A stretch of DNA of 40,843 nucleotides, from the IMG/VR virus record IMGVR_UViG_3300011116_000283, positions 1 through 40,843 of that record; one strand, written 5' to 3'. The notes under the pieces were generated by a model. It was given only the letters and a program-made list of their open reading frames with translations. It searched no databases and was not told the origin of the DNA. The position numbers and the translations under genes are program-made. Shown here in pieces: positions 39,224 through 40,843 of this stretch (position 1 is the first letter of the stretch; every line of letters begins with the position of its first letter). This stretch comes from a virus.

Positions 39224-39487
39224 CTATAGAGGCTTGCGAGTGTGTGTAGATACACGACCACTGTTGAACACGATACGGAGAGCCTCATTACCTCCGCATG
39301 CGATAACATCAAACACGATACCAACATGCTTACCTTTGCGAACCAAGTCGCCTGCGTGAGCCTGTGATAACAAACTGAGTTCGCTATCTGGCACATGCTC
39401 AAGCGTAGGCACATTGTAGAACGCTTTGACCTCCGCAATCTCTGCGGTTAGGTCTGCGAAAAGGTCTTCATTTGCGTATGTATTCAT
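39224..39487 (-). CDS. Hypothetical protein of the control region (87 aa)
   Basis: ATG 39487 follows CGAAAGGACAGCAAG; upstream in-frame codons lie in the promoter region and are ignored. The product opens MNTYANEDLFADLTAEIAEV; the second half (KGKHVGIVFDVIACGGNEAL, then RIVFNSGRVSTH) looks like a small beta-barrel. No family is recognised. It has its own consensus promoter (39539-39567) and its own terminators, so it is a separate transcription unit, divergent from the rightward cassette, a setting typical of a regulator or a very early protein. Confidence 0.75.
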   Translation of the reverse strand: MNTYANEDLFADLTAEIAEVKAFYNVPTLEHVPDSELSLLSQAHAGDLVRKGKHVGIVFDVIACGGNEALRIVFNSGRVSTHTRKPL

Positions 39488-39538
39488 CTTGCTGTCCTTT
39501 CGGAACTGTCGTTGAGACCACCTCAACTGACACCGAGA

Positions 39539-39567
39539 ATTATCCCATATCTCCAGCCGAATGTCAA
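39539..39567 (-). promoter_or_regulatory. Consensus sigma-70 promoter, leftward
   Basis: On the leftward strand TTGACA (39562-39567) is separated by exactly 17 bases from GATAAT (39539-39544). This is the best promoter in the window, with 11 of 12 consensus bases. Transcription would start near 39532, so the transcript begins with a hairpin GTTGAG/CTCAAC at 39511-39527 before the gene start at 39487. Confidence 0.85.
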
Positions 39568-39753
39568 ACACCAAGCGTAAATAGACGGAGTGTCGGTTCA
39601 CTGTGCGTGTATGTCATGTCATGACATGTGTGTGCCTGTGTATGTGTGAAACCCTACATGTGCGGGCGCATGTGCGCCCACACCGCATGAATTGACGGAT
39701 TGGCTAGTGGCTGCTCGCATGCGAGCTCGTGATCACGCCTGTCTTTCTTTGAT

Positions 39754-39772
39754 AGCAAATCAAAGATTTGCT
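39754..39772 (+). promoter_or_regulatory. AAA-loop hairpin element D with alternative pairings
   Basis: An 8-bp stem, AGCAAATC/GATTTGCT, with an AAA loop, the same design as elements A and B. CTTTGAT repeats flank it (39747-39753 and 39771-39777), and either can instead pair with ATCAAAG (39759-39765), giving mutually exclusive folds. It lies 50 bases before the first gene of the rightward cassette, so it may regulate that leader. Confidence 0.65.
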
Positions 39773-39823
39773 TTGATAGATGTCGCCGAAACGGAAACTC
39801 CGAAAGGCAGAAAGTAGGACAGC

Positions 39824-40069
39824 ATGAGAACAGTTGAAAGTAAGACACTAGTCGGCGTCGTTAAGAACGGCGTTGTTCATGTCAGCCAAGCAGATAGCAA
39901 GCGCATCTTCGCAAAGGTGCGTATCACCACCAACACCGCCAAATCTTCTAAGAAGATTGAGGCAATTCTATCAGCCTTCAAAGCATATCCAAACTTCACG
40001 CTCGTAGCCAGCGAGATTGCGAAGGTTGAGCCAAAGGCTTACCTAACCCTGAAAGGAAGTGTCGCCTAA
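39824..40069 (+). CDS. First gene of the rightward cassette, hypothetical (81 aa)
   Basis: The product opens MRTVESKTLVGVVKNGVVHV; it is basic, with a beta-rich N-terminal half, a Lys/Ser-rich middle (AKSSKKIEAILSAFKAYPNF) and an amphipathic end. A small nucleic-acid-binding protein is possible. The start has AGTAGGACAGC upstream. The stop shares a base with the next ATG. A perfect 8-bp stem with a 1-base loop lies at 39942-39958. Confidence 0.75.
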   Translation: MRTVESKTLVGVVKNGVVHVSQADSKRIFAKVRITTNTAKSSKKIEAILSAFKAYPNFTLVASEIAKVEPKAYLTLKGSVA

Positions 40070-40281
40070 TGACTACCATTACACACCCATACGAACTTCA
40101 ACTACAAACTGTAGTTGACGAAAACAATCCAACAGCCAAAAGATTGTTAGCACTAAGCGAAGAAGACCAAAAGGTCTTCTTCAGCCAACTAGTGAAAGAC
40201 CTGCTTCTACCAGAGGTAGAAAAAGCAATTGAGGAACTGAACAAGAACAACTCATACGCAAGATTGGAGGTTGTCGCATGA
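40069..40281 (+). CDS. Small hypothetical protein (70 aa)
   Basis: The product opens MTTITHPYELQLQTVVDENN and is mostly helical (EDQKVFFSQLVKDLLLPEVE). No domain is recognised. TAATG and ATGA overlaps tie it to both neighbours; GAAAGGAAGTGTCGCCTA precedes the start. It contains a perfect 10-bp stem with an AAAA loop (40159-40182) and an 8-bp stem (40098-40118), notable for so short a gene. Confidence 0.75.
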   Translation: MTTITHPYELQLQTVVDENNPTAKRLLALSEEDQKVFFSQLVKDLLLPEVEKAIEELNKNNSYARLEVVA

Positions 40282-40406
40282 CCACATTACCCCTGCTCTA
40301 CACCGATTTGATTGCTGTAGCAATCGCTTTGTTTATGGGTGGTTTCACTATCGGAATGCTTGTCGCAAGGCGGGCAGTTCGTGAGTGGCTCGCTCGTCAA
40401 AGATAG
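40278..40406 (+). CDS. Very small membrane protein (42 aa)
   Basis: ATG 40278 overlaps the upstream TGA and the frame ends at TAG 40404-40406. Product: MTTLPLLYTDLIAVAIALFM, then GGFTIGMLVARRAVREWL. One clear transmembrane helix (about residues 10-30) and a basic C-terminus that should stay in the cytoplasm. The stop codon overlaps hairpin C. The role is unknown; small early phage membrane proteins often act on host membranes or exclude other phages. Confidence 0.65.
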   Translation: MTTLPLLYTDLIAVAIALFMGGFTIGMLVARRAVREWLARQR

Positions 40407-40422
40407 CAGACTAAAGTCTGCT
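40405..40422 (+). promoter_or_regulatory. Hairpin element C (TAAA loop)
   Basis: A 7-bp stem, AGCAGAC/GTCTGCT, with loop TAAA, then TATTATGG. It matches elements A, B and D in stem start (AGCA), loop type and tail, and likewise begins in a TAG stop codon. An intrinsic terminator follows 8 bases later. Confidence 0.65.
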
Positions 40423-40430
40423 TATTATGG

Positions 40431-40459
40431 GGGGTCGGCAAATCGCTGACCCCTCTTTT
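40431..40459 (+). terminator. Intrinsic terminator within the rightward cassette
   Basis: A 9-bp stem, GGGGTCGGC/GCTGACCCC (one G-U pair), with loop AAATC, is followed by TCTTTT. It splits the first three genes of the cassette from the next group, so downstream genes need read-through or another promoter. Confidence 0.8.
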
Positions 40460-40481
40460 GTCGCTTCGGAAAGGAGCAATC

Positions 40482-40721
40482 ATGGCAACGCAAAAAATCA
40501 CCACATATTTATCCGTTGATTGTCGCTTATGTGGCACATTCCAGCACATAGAGTGCGAGCAATGGCAAGCAGATGAATTGGACAAGCCTCGCTCTGAGCG
40601 CATGTTCATACAAGATATCTTCCCTGATTTACCTATCGGAGATAGGGAATTGCTTATCTCTGGCACATGTAATACCTGCTGGCAAGAGTTGTTCGGCAGT
40701 GATGAAGATGAGGAGGAATAA
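40482..40721 (+). CDS. Small zinc-ribbon-like protein (79 aa)
   Basis: ATG 40482 follows GAAAGGAGCAATC. The product opens MATQKITTYLSVDCRLCGTF and has CRLC at residues 14-17 and CNTC near residue 65, the spacing of a zinc ribbon, with an acidic Glu/Asp tail. The TAA is 2 bases before the ATG of the next gene, and the tail supplies its ribosome-binding site (GAGGAGG). Function is unknown; zinc binding is likely. Confidence 0.75.
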   Translation: MATQKITTYLSVDCRLCGTFQHIECEQWQADELDKPRSERMFIQDIFPDLPIGDRELLISGTCNTCWQELFGSDEDEEE

Positions 40722-40843
40722 CTATGAAACTAAAATGGGTAGAAGTTGAGCCTAAAGACATAGAGCCACAACTTTACTGGACTAAAGAAACAGGCTGGAT
40801 TGAAAAGAAGAAACCAACTGAACCAATTTATGTGTTAAAACAG
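40717..40843. repeat. Terminal direct repeat, right copy
   Basis: This is an exact copy of bases 1-127. The gene starting at 40724 is the same gene as the one at 8-142, cut off by the end of the window. Joining the ends keeps the gene order, strand and ribosome-binding spacing of the rightward cassette, which supports circularity. Confidence 0.9.
40724..40843 (+). CDS. 5' part of the 44-aa gene, cut by the window end
   Basis: This is the same sequence as 8-127 and is the start of the gene annotated at 8-142. It is not a second gene; it appears twice because the ends of the circular contig overlap. Forty of 44 codons are present. Confidence 0.85.
   Translation, partial: MKLKWVEVEPKDIEPQLYWTKETGWIEKKKPTEPIYVLKQ

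Larger units (their letters stand above)
39488..39823. other. Divergent, palindrome-rich control region (possible origin)
   Basis: A 336-base gap between divergent transcripts. It holds GTTGAG/CTCAAC (39511-39527), the promoter at 39539-39567, the perfect palindrome CATGTCATGACATG (39615-39628), the hairpin GGGCGCA/TGCGCCC with a 2-base loop (39664-39679), palindromes GCTCGCATGCGAGC (39713-39726) and CGTGATCACG (39728-39737), and hairpin D (39754-39772). Such density fits operators or a replication origin. The rightward promoter is not clear; TTGACG at 39692-39697 lacks a good -10. Confidence 0.7.

Noticed and set aside
39692-39720. Rightward promoter with TTGACG at 39692
   Set aside because: At 17 bases spacing the -10 would be TCGCAT, within a palindrome, and is too poor to call.
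1-40843. tRNA genes
   Set aside because: I looked for T-loop (GGTTCGAATCC-like) sequences with matching acceptor stems on both strands and saw none. A dedicated scan could still find a divergent one.

Overview
The window looks like one complete, circularly permuted genome of a tailed double-stranded DNA phage. Its last 127 bases repeat its first 127, so the unique length is about 40.7 kb. Several genes point to an actinobacterial host: a WhiB-type iron-sulfur regulator, a Gp88-family protein, a DUF932-like protein, a proteasome/HslV-like threonine hydrolase and an endonuclease VII of actinophage type. Low-to-moderate GC, very tight gene packing and frequent one-base stop/start overlaps fit a virus of streamlined (for example freshwater) Actinobacteria; that habitat is inference. 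I see no tape measure, tail tube or tail-sheath gene. The set of portal, N4-gp56-like capsid protein, connector, fibres and very large internal virion proteins suggests a short-tailed (podovirus-like) particle.

Layout. (1) Positions 39824-40843 joined to 1-6324 run rightward. This is a cassette of about 24 mostly small genes, probably early or host-takeover, including Api92-like, Gp88 and DUF932 proteins. It ends at a two-sided terminator at 6331-6360. (2) Positions 6341-14174 run leftward: glycosyltransferase, FmdB-like zinc ribbon, sigma-like factor, endonuclease VII, Nmad1-like protein, a primase split into TOPRIM and zinc-finger genes around an HslV-like protease, a lytic transglycosylase, two PD-(D/E)XK nucleases, WhiB, a RecA/DnaB-like ATPase and a Cas4/RecB-like nuclease split in two by a small zinc-ribbon gene. 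(3) Positions 14354-38822 run leftward as the virion and lysis module. Transcription passes terminase, portal, LysM proteins, internal virion proteins, scaffold, capsid, connectors, fibres, holins and M15 endolysin, and stops at a strong terminator at 14311-14344. (4) Positions 38823-39823 are the control region, with one small leftward gene (39224-39487), tandem terminators, G-tracts, repeated AGGGGTC boxes, a consensus promoter and many palindromes.

How the parts work together. WhiB and the sigma-like factor could redirect host transcription. Helicase, split primase, nucleases and endonuclease VII would handle replication, recombination and resolution of packaging substrates. No DNA polymerase is visible, so host polymerase is presumably used; no integrase is visible either, so there is no sign of lysogeny. 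The terminase large subunit carries an N-terminal helix-turn-helix like that of small terminase subunits, and no separate small subunit is seen.

The most unusual signals are structural. First, there is a family of rightward-strand hairpins with AAA loops and co-varying stems, three of them followed by a similar A/T-rich tail. Second, short, perfect, tight-loop hairpins inside coding sequences greatly exceed chance, particularly in the early and replication halves. Other items worth attention are the split nuclease, the phage proteasome-like hydrolase lodged between primase halves, and the palindrome-dense divergent control region.
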